DNA from: Eutypella sp. D-1
Lineage: Eukaryota; Ascomycota; Sordariomycetes; Xylariales; Diatrypaceae
Direction of reading: 5' to 3'
DNA length: 64,000 nucleotides
Assembly (NCBI GenBank): GCA_023313575.1
Contig: JAJTTP010000010.1
Location: 1,178,001-1,242,000 of the forward strand
Shown here: in pieces, positions 37,567-48,449 of the stretch
Layout of the letters: each line of letters begins with the position of its first letter
Position numbering within the stretch: position 1 is the stretch's first letter
Translations under genes and position numbers: made by a program
The notes under the pieces: generated by a model
What the model was told of the DNA's origin: nothing
Databases searched by the model: none
The model's input: the letters and a program-made list of their open reading frames with translations, nothing else

Positions 37567-38460
37567 TGCTGCCATTACTAATCATAGAATCGGCCACGGG
37601 TTAACTTCAGTCGTAGGCCCTTGCCTTTTTCAGTATGCGGGAGCGGAGTGCAGTAGAAGCCTCGTCTATCTATATATCCATCTATCTATTCATGCAAAAG
37701 TGTCAAGCTGCCGTCTTCGTCTTCCTCTGCTATTCTCTATGTCCTATGCGTATGCTGCAATTTTATCAAGGTCCTGCCTGTGTTTTCTCCGGTGTCTTCC
37801 CGATAGTATGGGCCATCTAGAGACATTGCCGACCTCAAAACTCAATTACGATATATCAGGCGACACAAACAAAGCGATTCACATGATATTAGCCTTTTAT
37901 GTATATATGTCTGTATGTGTGTGTGTGCATCTATCATACGCATGTGTGCACGCGCATTCGATTCCGGGCCCTACCTAGCCGGCGCCAAGAAATGCGGGAC
38001 AGTCCGGCCTCTCCGAAGACGGTGGGGGTAGTCCGAACCTTGCCCGCAGCAGCGTGGGGTTAGGATGAGAGGGGCCGCTGAACCGTTTCACGGAAATGTC
38101 TTTAAATATAGGAGCTGGTAGGTCAAGTTGCAGGATCAGTAGCAGTCTTGCTCAATAGGTAATCAAATATTCCACTATGACTCGGATAGTTGCACCAACA
38201 CCGAGACAATCCGGGACCGGACCGGACGAAGAAACTTATAGACCAATAAAGCTCGATTCTGCACCTAGCGTATAGCGATCGCGACTCACATCCTGGAGTG
38301 GGATATGCCTTCCGAATTCGTATAAAGAGTTTCTAGTATCTGCAGGGCCGACAGGTGCCTCGTCTCTGTTCTCTAGCGTTGGTGTTCCTTAGTAGATCTC
38401 TATACTTCGTATTACTATACTACCACTCGATCCTATACGACGTTGCTTAATAGAAATAAC
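37567..38460. other. Intergenic, UTP21 to GNAT-like gene
   Basis: About 0.9 kb. It has the UTP21 3' region with TCTATCTA-type sequence near 37665-37690, a TG-rich stretch near 37905-37930 and the promoter of the next gene. No gene or RNA was recognised. Confidence 0.55.
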
Positions 38461-39433
38461 ATGGCGTCTAGACATGGCTGGAAAGTGGAGGTGAGTTAGC
38501 AAAAGATGACTCTCATGCCTGGCGAACAGATTCAATGGGGCAAGGCTAACGAGTTCGCAGCTCATCCCCTGGGACCATCTGAGCTCCGAGCATGTGGAAC
38601 GGATGTACGACCAGCGCGTCGCCTGCGGCTGGAGATCAGATGAGATCCCGTCGTATGTGGAGTTCGCAAAGAAAGGAGGAAGAGTATTCTACTGGGTGGT
38701 AAGTGTGTCGTGCGAAGAAGAAATATTATGGTATTTATTTTCAACTATAATAGGTGTTGTCGGATGCCGTGCCCGACCGAGAGAAACTGCTCCAAACCCA
38801 CGTCAAGGCGTATCCGAAGGTGTGTACGAAGGGCACGTTCTAGTCTTATAGGTTACCGGGTCTGACGACAAACTAGGAAGCAGCTGCGCTGGAAGACACC
38901 GCGCAGGAAGTCCGATTGACGCCACGGGAACCGACTAGAGCACGCTTCACGCCCATCGGCCACATAGCTCTCGAGATGCACACCCCCGAGGAGGACGCAA
39001 AGTTCGACCTTCCGGGGGAAGGCGTGGTCTGGGTCCACCAGCTCTACATATCGTACGCCCTGCAGAAGGGGGGGTTCGGCATGGCGGCGATGGCTCAGGT
39101 CGAGGCGCTCGCGGTCAAACCGCCGATGAACGCGAAGATACTCGCCTTGGACGTCATGTCGGAGAAGGATCAGATGAGTCCCCTGGGCTTGAAGCTGATG
39201 TATGAAGATAGAGGTCTTCCGACCCCGCTGGTGAGCCCCACAGACCCAAAATCCAGTGGTGCCGGAATCGGACATTAACTTATTATCTATCCATATAGCT
39301 ATCAACGCAGGGCTGGTATGCCCGACAAGGGTTCGAAATACACAAACATTTACCGAAGGCCTTCGTCTCAAAGCCCCGACCGGGGACGGCATATGAAATT
39401 GATTGCGTGTGCATGAGCAAGCTGGTCAGTTGA
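38461..39433 (+). CDS. GNAT-like N-acetyltransferase
   Basis: Five exons, 38461-38490, 38561-38698, 38754-38819, 38877-39230 and 39311-39433, all joined at phase 0, give 236 residues. The order fits the GNAT fold: an N-terminal helix region with WRSDEIPSYVEFAKKG, a central strand GVVWVHQLYIS followed by QKGGFGMAAM (about 141-150), which resembles the acetyl-CoA pyrophosphate loop Q/R-x-x-G-x-G/A, and GWYARQGFEIHKHL (from 197), which matches the late GNAT motif with Tyr and GF. The first exon (MASRHGWKVE) is ten codons with a GTGAGT donor. Substrate is unknown; many ascomycetes carry such proteins. No signal peptide. The GNAT call rests on motifs alone. Confidence 0.75.
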
Positions 39434-40292
39434 TTCTAGGGTCTTGGCCGTGATGAATATCTGTGTATTCAATAGCGCTCGGAAAATCGCAACCAGCTAT
39501 GTTTGAAATGTTAGCACACAGACACTGATATCAATATATGGAGCGACACTAAGTAGGCAAGCTCCAGGGTTTCGGCCATCGTCTCTCTAGTCTGTTGTCT
39601 TAATCAAAAGCCACAGAGACGTGATGTATACAGATTAGCATCGCGTTGCACGTACATGTGCCAGGTATATCAGACTCTTCAGTGCCCCTCAAGCTACATA
39701 TTCCCATGTGAAAGTGTGGGGTGAGATATGCCTGAGGGCGCTTATTTGCATGTATTGTGGGACTTAATACATTGATGCCCAGTCCATGAATTTATCCGTG
39801 CTTATTTAAATTAGTAGCTCTAAGTCACATGACCGCGCGACAAGTTGGCACCTTGAGAGTTCCCCAATGCCTGGGAGATACAACGAACATCCTCGATCAC
39901 TTCCGCTCCCTCATAACCTGGGCGCTTCATTTTTCGTGCCCGCGCGTATCGGACCATCCTAGTCCGCATCTTCCACAGTACATTCTGGCTTTAAGGGAGG
40001 CATACATTTTTGCAGCCCAATTATCCATCGCATTGCGGAGGATGGCAGCATATCCGTAAACAGCTTCTTCGTCTCCCATTTTGTTTGACGTGACAGACAG
40101 TAACGACGATAAACGCGTCCAGCCAGTCATCAAGCATACACGCCAGAAAATAGAGACAACCGTTTCAGCTGTAAAGCGCAAGCCTAACATTCGCTCCTTT
40201 ACTGACAGTGTTGGATTTTTACGAAACGCTATCAAAGCGATTGCGTCACACATCATTGTCAGGTTCATCGTCAGGTATTCTTGAACAGTCTA
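39434..40292. other. Intergenic, GNAT-like gene to ECM11
   Basis: About 0.86 kb. A minus-strand open stretch (40268-39927, 113 codons from ATG) overlaps the presumed ECM11 promoter. It has no recognisable domain and I treat it as chance. Nothing else was seen. Confidence 0.5.
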
Positions 40293-41864
40293 ATGAAAAT
40301 GCAGGCCTGGGTGACTAGCAACGGGCTTAGTAATGGCCATGGCCAGAGCCATAGTCAGCCCGTCTCTACCGCTCCGACCCTTGACGGTCATGATGCCGCT
40401 CAGGCGAGTCGTGGCTATCAGAGTCAACCATTGCTTCCCTCTACACAAGCCATACCACAACCTCAGCCGTCACGTGCACGTGTTGTTAATATAAACGCCA
40501 GTGGTCTTGCTACCTCAAAGGTCAATCGGATCCATCCCCCTTCCCGGATTGGTCGTTCGGGGCATTACAGAGAGGAGTCTCTGACAATGCCTCAAACTAG
40601 ACCCCCCCCATCCACAGCCAATTCCCAAACAGACAGACCACCTTTCTGGGAGGGGTCCACCATCGAAGGATCTCTAGCCAGCGACACAGCTAGTAATACG
40701 GACGCGAGCATAGGCGAGCCTTCCCGCTATCACCTGCCTGCTCCAGAGCCAAATTATAGACAACGTGAGATCACCCGCCACCGTCCCTCAAGGCCGGTGA
40801 CTCTCAGCCAAGATCAGCAACCCCCATTTATCATAGGCTCAGCCGGTGTCATCGGCAACCCCTCCAATGCGCTGAGCAAAAGAGCATCTACTCCGGATGG
40901 CAGGAACTACTACAGCAGCCTTAAGACAGTGCCGGCACCTGGTTCGGATCAATGCTCAGAGGATAGCCTCTACCAAACATCTCCTGAGAAGACATCTCCT
41001 TCTACTAAGCGACTGCAACGCGGTCCGAAGCTTCCCCTCCGTACCTCTCGCCGTGGCTCCTCCACTAGATCGGTCGCCTATCCAACGGAGGAGGGCCATA
41101 GTCCCCATCCTGAAGGACAGGTATACCAGAACACAGGTAGTGAGAATGTGCCTCATATGGATAATGGTCATGCGAAAGCAAAGGCCCGAGAGCCCGCGCA
41201 GTCGACTAATATAGCCGACTTGGATGCTGCTCTGGTTGACCACCCTGACTCAGATGGGTCTGCTGATCGACAGCTGACACCCAAAGCGGCGGGCAAAGCC
41301 AGACCTCAAGTTGCCCGTCAATTATTCTCAAGCAGTGGTACGCACAAGCATAAACTACACGAGAACGTGATGTCTTGGCAAGATGCCGAGAAGCCCCCCC
41401 AACCCAGCTCGAAGAAGCGCCCGTTCGAACTTGATTACGACGATAAGGCACTGTCAAGTATGAACTACGCTGAGCTGAAGGAGCAACCCTTTGACTACGA
41501 CCCCACCCAAGCCGAAGTCTCGTCGGAGGACGCCCCTCCTCGGGGAACCCTGCCAGAAAAGCTGGAGCACTTTCTGGAGAAGGACCAGGCGACGCAGGTC
41601 GATTTCTTCACCGGCATGCCCGTGAAGGATTGGGAGGACTCGGGCGACTGGATCCTAGACAGGTTCGGAGACGTCATGCGCCGGCTCAGTGAAGCGCGCC
41701 AGAACAAGCGCGCGACGGTGGAGAAGTTCGAGAACGAGATCGCCGAGCGGCAGGCGGCCGTGTCGAGCAAGATACAGGGAATCGATCAGAGGCTGGCGGA
41801 GCTGAAGAGCCAGGGCGAGGGCCTGATGCAAGGGAGCCAGGCGGATTGTGACGAGGAGTGGTAA
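40293..41864 (+). CDS. ECM11: Ecm11-family protein (meiotic synaptonemal complex factor)
   Basis: A single exon of 523 residues. The first 400 are disordered, rich in Ser, Pro, Gln and basic residues. The C-terminal part from about 385 is the Ecm11 domain: RPFELDYDDKALSSMNYAEL, then QPFDYDP, LEHFLEKDQATQVDFFTGMP, WEDSGDWILDRFGDVM and a terminal helix with KRATVEKFENEIAERQAAV. In budding yeast Ecm11 is a SUMOylated protein working with Gmc2 in the central element of the synaptonemal complex; the role here is by homology. The start is the first ATG in the open frame (MKMQAW); a second ATG lies two codons on, and an upstream TTG is unlikely. Low sequence conservation outside the C-terminus is normal for this family. 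Confidence 0.85.
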   Translation: MKMQAWVTSNGLSNGHGQSHSQPVSTAPTLDGHDAAQASRGYQSQPLLPSTQAIPQPQPSRARVVNINASGLATSKVNRIHPPSRIGRSGHYREESLTMPQTRPPPSTANSQTDRPPFWEGSTIEGSLASDTASNTDASIGEPSRYHLPAPEPNYRQREITRHRPSRPVTLSQDQQPPFIIGSAGVIGNPSNALSKRASTPDGRNYYSSLKTVPAPGSDQCSEDSLYQTSPEKTSPSTKRLQRGPKLPLRTSRRGSSTRSVAYPTEEGHSPHPEGQVYQNTGSENVPHMDNGHAKAKAREPAQSTNIADLDAALVDHPDSDGSADRQLTPKAAGKARPQVARQLFSSSGTHKHKLHENVMSWQDAEKPPQPSSKKRPFELDYDDKALSSMNYAELKEQPFDYDPTQAEVSSEDAPPRGTLPEKLEHFLEKDQATQVDFFTGMPVKDWEDSGDWILDRFGDVMRRLSEARQNKRATVEKFENEIAERQAAVSSKIQGIDQRLAELKSQGEGLMQGSQADCDEEW

Positions 41865-42195
41865 GCGAGACTTGTCTAAACCGCGAGCTATTGCATCTAG
41901 GACTCAAAGATATTGGGGTTTTGGCCGCCGAGAAGAGGGCGAGCGTAATCGTCGCATGGTGCTTGGCCACTTACATCAGCTTGCTACGATGATGGACCTT
42001 GTCTGCGGAAATGAGACGTATTAAGTAAATATACACAGATGACAGCGAGTTCGGCAGGCGGCAGCGGCAGTTACAGCGGTTAGTGAGAACAAGAATATAT
42101 ACCCCCTTGTATTTATTTATCCAAGCCGAGTCTTATTTACATATATACCTCTGGAGTGTCCTTGATGCAGGTGTCCTGCTCACCACCCCCCGCGG
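41865..42195. other. Short convergent intergenic region
   Basis: 331 nt between the stop codons of ECM11 and the P-loop kinase gene. AT-rich around 42095-42145. It presumably contains both 3' untranslated ends; no other feature. Confidence 0.55.
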
Positions 42196-43321
42196 TTAGA
42201 TCACCTCGGACCTCTTCACCCTCCTATCCTTGCCGACCACGAGCCTCAGCTGCCGGCCGGGCTTATCCTTCGGAAAGAGGCCGGTCCTGAGCTCGTCGGC
42301 GAAGAGCTCGTAGGCGGGGTAGTAGGCGTCGACGAAGCGAACGACCTGGTCGTCGGACATGCCGGAGCCGGTGTCCTCGCGGAGGCGGACCTCCTGCTCG
42401 AGGCGCCAGTCGTAGACCCAAGCGGTGTCCTCGGCGTCGACGTGCACGAAGGCGTCGAGGTGGTCGGTGAGCGCGGCGTCGTAGGCGCGCAGGCGCTCGT
42501 TCACCAGCAGCAGGTCCTCGAGCCGGTGGTGTGCCAACGTCCGCGTCCCCGTACCGCGCCACCGCGCCTCTACCTCCGCCGCTGTCGCCAGCGCCCGAAA
42601 CCCCACGCACCACCCCTCCACGATCACCACCTGCACCTGCCGCTGCCCCGGCCCGTTGACGACGTCCCACGAGGACTTGGGTAGGACCCGGTCGCCTGCC
42701 CCGCCGTGCTGCGACTTGTCGTACCGCGGCACCCGCGCCTCCTCTCCGCGCCGCAGCGCCGCGAAGAATGACTGCGCTAGTTCCATGTCATGTGTGCCTT
42801 AAGACATAGTCAGCGCGTGCTATGATTGCCATATAGCCAACATCATTCCTAGCAGTCTAGTAGTCTAAAAAATGGAAGGACAGCTGAGAGAGAAAAAGGG
42901 GTTTGGGGAGTTCAGGCGGGATTTGCTGGAAAAGGGGAAAAAAAGAAAACGTACCCGGCTCCCCGCGCACCTGCACGAGCGGGTTATCCGGGTGGGCGGC
43001 GGCGAGGGCGCGCTGGTCGGCGTGGGTGAGGTAGAAGTCGTCGATGCTGCAGACGAGGGTCTCGAGGCCCTCTTCCTCGCGCAGCCGCGCGGCCAGCGCC
43101 CGCACCAGCGTCGTCTTGCCCACGCCCTGCACGCCGTTCAGGCCCACGATAAACGGCGGTTCCGACTGTTGCTGGCGGCCCCCTCCTCCCTCGTTTGCGT
43201 CTGCAGAGGAAGGAAGGGTGGAGAAGAATGACGGCCGCTCTTCACGCAGCCGTGAGAGGATGAATGGTATGCATATCGGCGACTTGTCGTCCACAATGGT
43301 GCTGGGCTTTCTGGTCGCCAT
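42196..43321 (-). CDS. P-loop kinase, Tda10 / D-glycerate 3-kinase-like
   Basis: Two exons, 43321-42955 and 42797-42196 (intron 157 nt, GTACGT donor), give 322 residues. The Walker A loop is GVQGVGKTTL (about 63-72). SIDDFYLTHADQ (about 92-103) is the conserved DDFY motif of uridine-kinase and glycerate-kinase relatives. The splice joins VRGEPG to THDMELA, matching the RGxPGTHD motif. VVIVEGWCVGFRAL is the following core strand, and the C-terminal LRLVVGKDRR is also typical. Yeast Tda10 (about 290 residues) and plant glycerate kinase are the nearest known families; the real substrate in fungi is not settled. The gene is GC-rich with GC-ending codons. The ATG was chosen over an upstream in-frame GTG. 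Confidence 0.87.
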
Positions 43322-46043
43322 TCTAATTTTTTTCTTTTTTTTTCTTTTCACTCCGCCTAGCACGTCTACGTCTGACTTCGGGGTTTTATGCGGCTTCTAA
43401 CTATATGATACACGTGTAGGAGGGCAGGTGGTAGCATAGTCCAGTAGCCCGATATCTGTATGGGTAGAAGCATGGGAATGGGGGTCACAAGTCGGTGTTA
43501 TGTATATCCCCTTTTTTTTTTCTTTATCAATCTATAAACAGGGCTATTGGCTCCCCCCATCTACGGATTGATGGAATCGGAATTCCGCCTGCGGGCATGG
43601 TGGGGTTGGCCTTGATACAGGGATTGTGCAGGGCGCGCGATGTGGTAGATACTGGAGAATAGCTTTGCAGTTGATTTGAGGTCGTGCCCCGCACCCCACC
43701 ATACTGGTATGGCATGTACAGTGGGGTGGGATGGCGGGGTAGCTCATTAAGGTGGCCAGGCGGCGGCCGAGCAGCGGCGCAGGGCTTGAAACGATAGGTT
43801 ATGTGATCTCGATGCTTCTATCAGATACTGTCCTTCTATCTATCTTGAACTTAGAATCCTTGACGCAAACAGCCGTATTATGTTAATACTGAGTTTTATT
43901 TTAGTAAGCTAACTTTTATTTCTGTAGTAGGCCCTTATAGAGATATGTGCGTCTTAGTCCTCAACGCGGGGGCTCCCAGGTACATACGTCATACTATCTT
44001 ATTATGGAAACAGCGTACAACTTTCCATATCCATCCACCGCCTCGTTTACAAACTTTTTCTTCTTCACTTTTGTGTTATTGACTGAGTTCTAGGAAATCA
44101 GTCACAGGCAGTTTTATGTCCCCATGTATAGTTTCTGATTTGATAAGGAAAGAAATTCCGGAATTGTAAGGCACAGACAAGAAGGTGGGCGGGTAGGTTG
44201 GTGAAGTGCCCCGTGGCCGATCTCAAGGACGATGTATGTATTCCTAAGCCTCACCTCGTCGGTATAATCCTCGAAAATGCCGTCACGGAATAGTAGTTGA
44301 ACATATATTTTATACTAGAGCTTTTGAAGACCTTAACTGCGTCAGTACCCACGACTATGGGAAGACAGGTTTAAACATCTTATTGATGAACCAGACCGTG
44401 GCACACTGGCAAACCGGGAGTATTTCAGATGTGTTTGACTCCTTACTAATATGTTAACGCATTCAGTGAAAGACCAAGGCGCCTGTCAATTCCTCATCAG
44501 AGGTTCGTATGACCATAAAGATACGAATTACCACACTGACTTCGTCCAATCGGAGGTTGGGGGGGAGTTTGGCGACGTGTAAGACACAACGCAACGCTCA
44601 CTTACGGATGCGGTTGCCGCAGAAATGAATTTGTTACGCTATATTGGAACCCCTGATTCGTATGCACATTCGTATGCACGGGGAGGAATTGGACCTTGAC
44701 CAATGTGTACTGATTGATCTCAGATAGAGGGTCAGTTGAAATTCTTCCTCGTATGGCGGATCCGTTAAGCGCGTACACATGACCATGGACCATGTGGAAG
44801 GAGAGAAGGCTTTTGGCAGTTTACGTACTTCGATACTTCTAGGCTTTGTTGGAATGTACTAAGGCCCCACCTTACTGCCCCGAAATCTGGCTGGTAGAGT
44901 ACTTAGGTAGGTTCTAACGCAATAAGGGTCCAAAGGACTGTGAGACCTGACGTAAAGAACATACCAGCCCTCTAAAGCATCACAGGTCCACACCTGGTAC
45001 ATACATACTGCGCTTGCCCTGATGTATGCACTTCTTAGGTAACCAGGGGGGGACAACCTTGACACTTGCCAGGGCCGCCAGAGCTGCCAGGACACCTCCT
45101 CATTCGATTATCACCCGAGCCTACTTGACCAACTTACCACTTCTTTAAGGTTTCCAGGCAACAACTGAGGTTTTATGAACAAAACATCTAATTACTTACT
45201 CACGGAACCACTGAACTACCTAGACGTATCCAGAAGATTCGGCGTTCACGAGACCAAAGTGAAAGAAAGAAAAAAAGATACCTGGGTAGTTTCATTCTTG
45301 ATAGGCCATACCTAATAGGGCCCGGCAGATTCCGACCAACTGCGGCGGCGACTTCGCAACACGGCAACACGCCATGCCCAGCTGCCCAGCTTGCTAAAGA
45401 TGGTCGCCAGAGCCTACTACTATTACATATCTACATATACCTAACAACCTGGAAATAAACAACCTTGGAACCTATTGACGATACCGGCGCGCAACTACGA
45501 GATTGGCAGATACCTGGCAGACAGATCAGAACCATACAGTGGTACAACCATACAACCATAAAACCACAGAACCGGTACAATCAAGACACCTGTTGATCCG
45601 TGGGTTAATTCTTTTGGGGGACTACAAGTACAAGTACAAGTACCTAGGAAGTAGTTATTCAACCGGCGCTCTGATCTTTCATCATCGGTACCTTCGTCAG
45701 TACACCATCGTCAGTACCATCATCAGTACTACCACTGAGCCGAGCCAGCCAGCAAGCCACCACCTCGACCACCACCCGGTGACCTTCTTTCTCGTCATCA
45801 CTTTCTTCCCGTCTACTTTACCTACAAGTATCTGACTTAAGTACTTTTGACACCACCTGGGCACCTATCCATCCTCTTCTTACCTACGTATCTTCCCCCC
45901 CCCACCCTCCTCAAGTACATATAAGTACATACATACCTCTGGATTCGGCTTCAACTCTACTCGAACAAAGGCACCAACCAGGCCCCCGCCATAATTCACC
46001 GGCGGCATCCTTTTAACACGTATTAATACTCATTAATCCTAGC
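43322..46043. other. 2.7-kb intergenic region between divergent kinase and coiled-coil genes
   Basis: No supported gene. Repetitive pieces lie close to the coiled-coil gene: a TACAAG array (45623), CATCGTCAGTAC-type direct repeats (about 45700-45735) and a C-run at 45895. The last 400 nt on the plus strand are pyrimidine- and CA-rich, as in long fungal leaders. Two T-runs flank 43325 and 43512. Confidence 0.5.
45623..45643. repeat. (TACAAG)3 tandem repeat
   Basis: Three TACAAG units plus TAC, about 400 nt upstream of the coiled-coil gene start. Confidence 0.7.
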
Positions 46044-47301
46044 ATGGCCCCTGACCTTAACTCACTTCCTTCATCACCTCCATCTATACGTCCCCGTGCC
46101 ATGAATTCCTCCAACAATAATGGCGATGTCGCCAATAACGACTCGCCCCCACCACGCTCTCCTAGAGGCTCCATTTCCCTACAAGCCGCTGCCACCATGA
46201 ACGCTGGCCTTCAACGTGAGCCCACGCGACGTAAGTTCTTACATCATTGCCTACGTCACTAAGCCTGTAGGTAAGCTGCCGATCGTACTGACTACTGACC
46301 TTGTATTCCGACACATCATCAGGTTCATCTAGCAGCTCACTCCCGAGAAATCCACAATCCCCTTCAAGCGGAAGGCGACGATCCTCGGTTCTTATAAACC
46401 TCCAGCTCAACGACCCTACCCTCCCTGGACCGGGCGAGATGGTATCCGACGAGAGACATGGGCCGAACGCCCATAGCCCCCAACCCATATCCGGGTCGCC
46501 TCGGTCTCCCTTCCTCCCACCCCATCACAATAGAACACCCAGCCTGGGAGAGTTGCATCAGGAGTTAGAAGCAGAACAGGAAGCACAAGTGGTATGTCAG
46601 GATGCATAACTGGTCTACCTTGCTCGTTTCTAACTTGGTATGACAGAATCGGCTTTTACAACAAATTCGGCAACAGCAACTAGAGTTGCAGAGGCTACAA
46701 GCAGCCCAGGGCCAAGGCCAAAATACCTCAGCCGCCGAAGATGCGACGCCATCCTCAGAGCGATCTAGCTACGCAACTACCCCGCAGCCCATGCCGCCAC
46801 CTTCGACCTCCGCACCGAGATCCCCTAGCTTGATGCATGCTCGGGGCTCCTTCGATCTTGCCCGCGAGGCCCTTCATCGCCGCTCAAGAACCCCTAGCCG
46901 CGGCGCCACGTCCCCTGGACTTAGACGGCCCTCATTTGGTCTAGATAATGGTGATTCAGCGGGCTTGGCGGGCCGTGACGAGAGTGCCTTCTACCAGGCA
47001 GAAACGCAATCGTTGATACGGGAGAATCAGATGCTGCGTCATAGAATCCGTGAACTAGGTTTGTCCCCTTGTACCCTTTCCAATGCGCCTGAACAACCGT
47101 TTTCTAATATTCCCCCCAGAACGCCAACTCGCCGAGTCCCAAGGCGGTGCCTCAGTGACGCGCGAGCCCTCGCAGTCTTCGCATCTCCTACAGTCTACCT
47201 CTGCGACAGAAGACGAGACTGCCGGCCCCCAGGCATCAGGCGCTACATCTGGTGCTCAGCTTGCAGCCTCGGATAGTGTCAAAGCCGAGAATGTGGCTTA
47301 G
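46044..47301 (+). CDS. Ser/Pro-rich coiled-coil protein of unknown function
   Basis: Four exons, 46044-46230, 46323-46591, 46647-47058 and 47120-47301, give 349 residues. I do not recognise a named domain. Most of the chain is disordered with repeated SP and RSP motifs (for example PRSPRGS, SGSPRSPF, RTPSRGATSPG), possible sites for proline-directed kinases. Two segments predict as coiled coil: about 140-175 (ELHQELEAEQEAQVNRLLQQ and a Gln-rich helix) and about 263-297 (LIRENQMLRHRIRELERQLA, leucine-zipper-like without an adjacent basic DNA-binding region). The second segment is completed only by splicing exon 3 to exon 4, which supports the model. All introns are short with GTAAGT, GTATGT or GTTTGT donors. 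It could be a scaffold or cytoskeletal adaptor; that is a guess. Confidence 0.8.
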
Positions 47302-48013
47302 AGCTCAGCACAACGTTGTTCTGTAGGATAGGAAAAGAAATATCCGGTCAAATTTGGGTTCCAAGCCGGAAAGGTTTCGGGTTTGCTGCCGTGGCACAAC
47401 CTTCAGGCGTTTTTGGTGTAATTGGCGGTCTCCTTCGGCGGCTAGAATAAAGCAAGAGTGGCGCTGCCCAGTACTCGAGCTTTACGTTTTTTTTTTCGGT
47501 TTACAACGCGTCGCGAGCATGGGAGTTAAAGCGTTCTTACTACCGACCGCTAAGCACACGTGGAAAGTAGGAAATGTTATTCGCGACTCTCCACGACGGA
47601 CGGCGCACTGGATCGGGTCGGTTTTGTTGTACATCATTAACTTGCTGAAATGTTCGAATGGATGGGACTGAGCTAGGATGAATTATTATTACTCTTGTAT
47701 GCCATAACGGGTGTCTAAAAAGGCCAGCTACTTTTTTTCTTCTGCTTCCTAGCACTGCTTCGGTCCATGATGTAGGAAAAGCCTACGCGACGGCCGGCTC
47801 TTCGTGCTTGTCCGTCTATCGTGAAGTATTACTTGATCCGAAGTGATAACCCCCCCACCCGGAGATCCTACAATGTCTTGCACGTCACCCCTCCGCGACT
47901 CTGAACAGTATCCTGAAGCTCCTCATCGGGGTCCTTGCACTGTTTGCGTCTAGAATAGGTACCTAGGTAGGCAAGGTAGGTAAAGCACTGCTGACCGACC
48001 CAGTCGGCCTCAC
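47302..48013. other. Convergent intergenic region
   Basis: About 0.7 kb between the coiled-coil gene stop and the small secreted peptide stop. Contains T-runs (47487, 47732), a C-run near 47850 and a TAGGTACCTAGGTAGG motif near 47956. An open stretch at 47354-47671 plus lacks any recognisable feature. Confidence 0.5.
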
Positions 48014-48240
48014 TTAGCAGGTGCCGTTGGCGCAGCAGGGCGGGCCGGTGCACGAGCTCTCGTTGCAAGACTGTTCGTTTCGCATCCGTTAGGATCTCGT
48101 GACCTAGTGTGTTTGTTTGGGGGGGTTAAGACTTAGGGAGGTGAACTTACACAATCGGCGCGCTTCCACTCCAGGGCCCGCGAGGGCGTGGCCACGGCCA
48201 CGGTGGCGAAAGCGGCGACGATGAAGGCAGCAATGCGCAT
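48014..48240 (-). CDS. Small secreted cysteine-rich peptide precursor with Kex2-type site
   Basis: Two exons, 48240-48151 and 48070-48014, with an 80-nt intron (gtaagt donor, cctaac branch site, cag acceptor) give a 48-residue precursor. Residues 1-17 or 18 are a signal peptide (MRIAAFIVAAFATVAVA). A short propeptide ends in Lys26-Arg27, a Kex2 cleavage site. The predicted mature peptide is residues 28-48, with cysteines at 30, 32, 37, 42, 43 and 48: spacing C-x-C-x4-C-x4-CC-x4-C, ending on the last cysteine, enough for three disulfides. It contains CTGPPCCANGTC. The start has a good context (ccaaaATG) and a TATA box lies upstream. Function unknown: it could be a secreted effector, antimicrobial or signalling peptide. 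Too short for most gene finders. Family not recognised with certainty. Confidence 0.75.
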
Positions 48241-48440
48241 TTTGGCGTCTGGTTGTTTCTTTGTCTTGGGAGAGTGGAATTAGGAATTATATATCGGACA
48301 AGTGGTCAACACTTTTGAACGAATTGCGGTATAGTTAGACGGAATTATATATTGAAGAGAACGATTGATAGGTGGTAGGTTGCTGCAGAACGAGGAGTTG
48401 TTGTCTTTATCCCCCCTCGATGTCAGGGTATCTTGGGCCT

Positions 48441-48449
48441 TTTATATAG
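48441..48449 (-). promoter_or_regulatory. Candidate TATA box of the small secreted peptide gene
   Basis: The minus strand reads TATATAAA about 200 nt upstream of the ATG. Two further AT boxes (minus ATATATAA) lie nearer, at 48288 and 48345. The spacing would give a leader of roughly 170 nt for the distal box. Inference. Confidence 0.35.

Noticed and set aside
37940..37980. tRNA-like B-box (ATTCGATTCC) near 37958
   Set aside because: No matching acceptor stem or A-box at tRNA distance.
39927..40268. 113-codon minus ORF starting at an ATG upstream of ECM11
   Set aside because: No domain, no leader or splice signals, and overlaps the probable ECM11 promoter.
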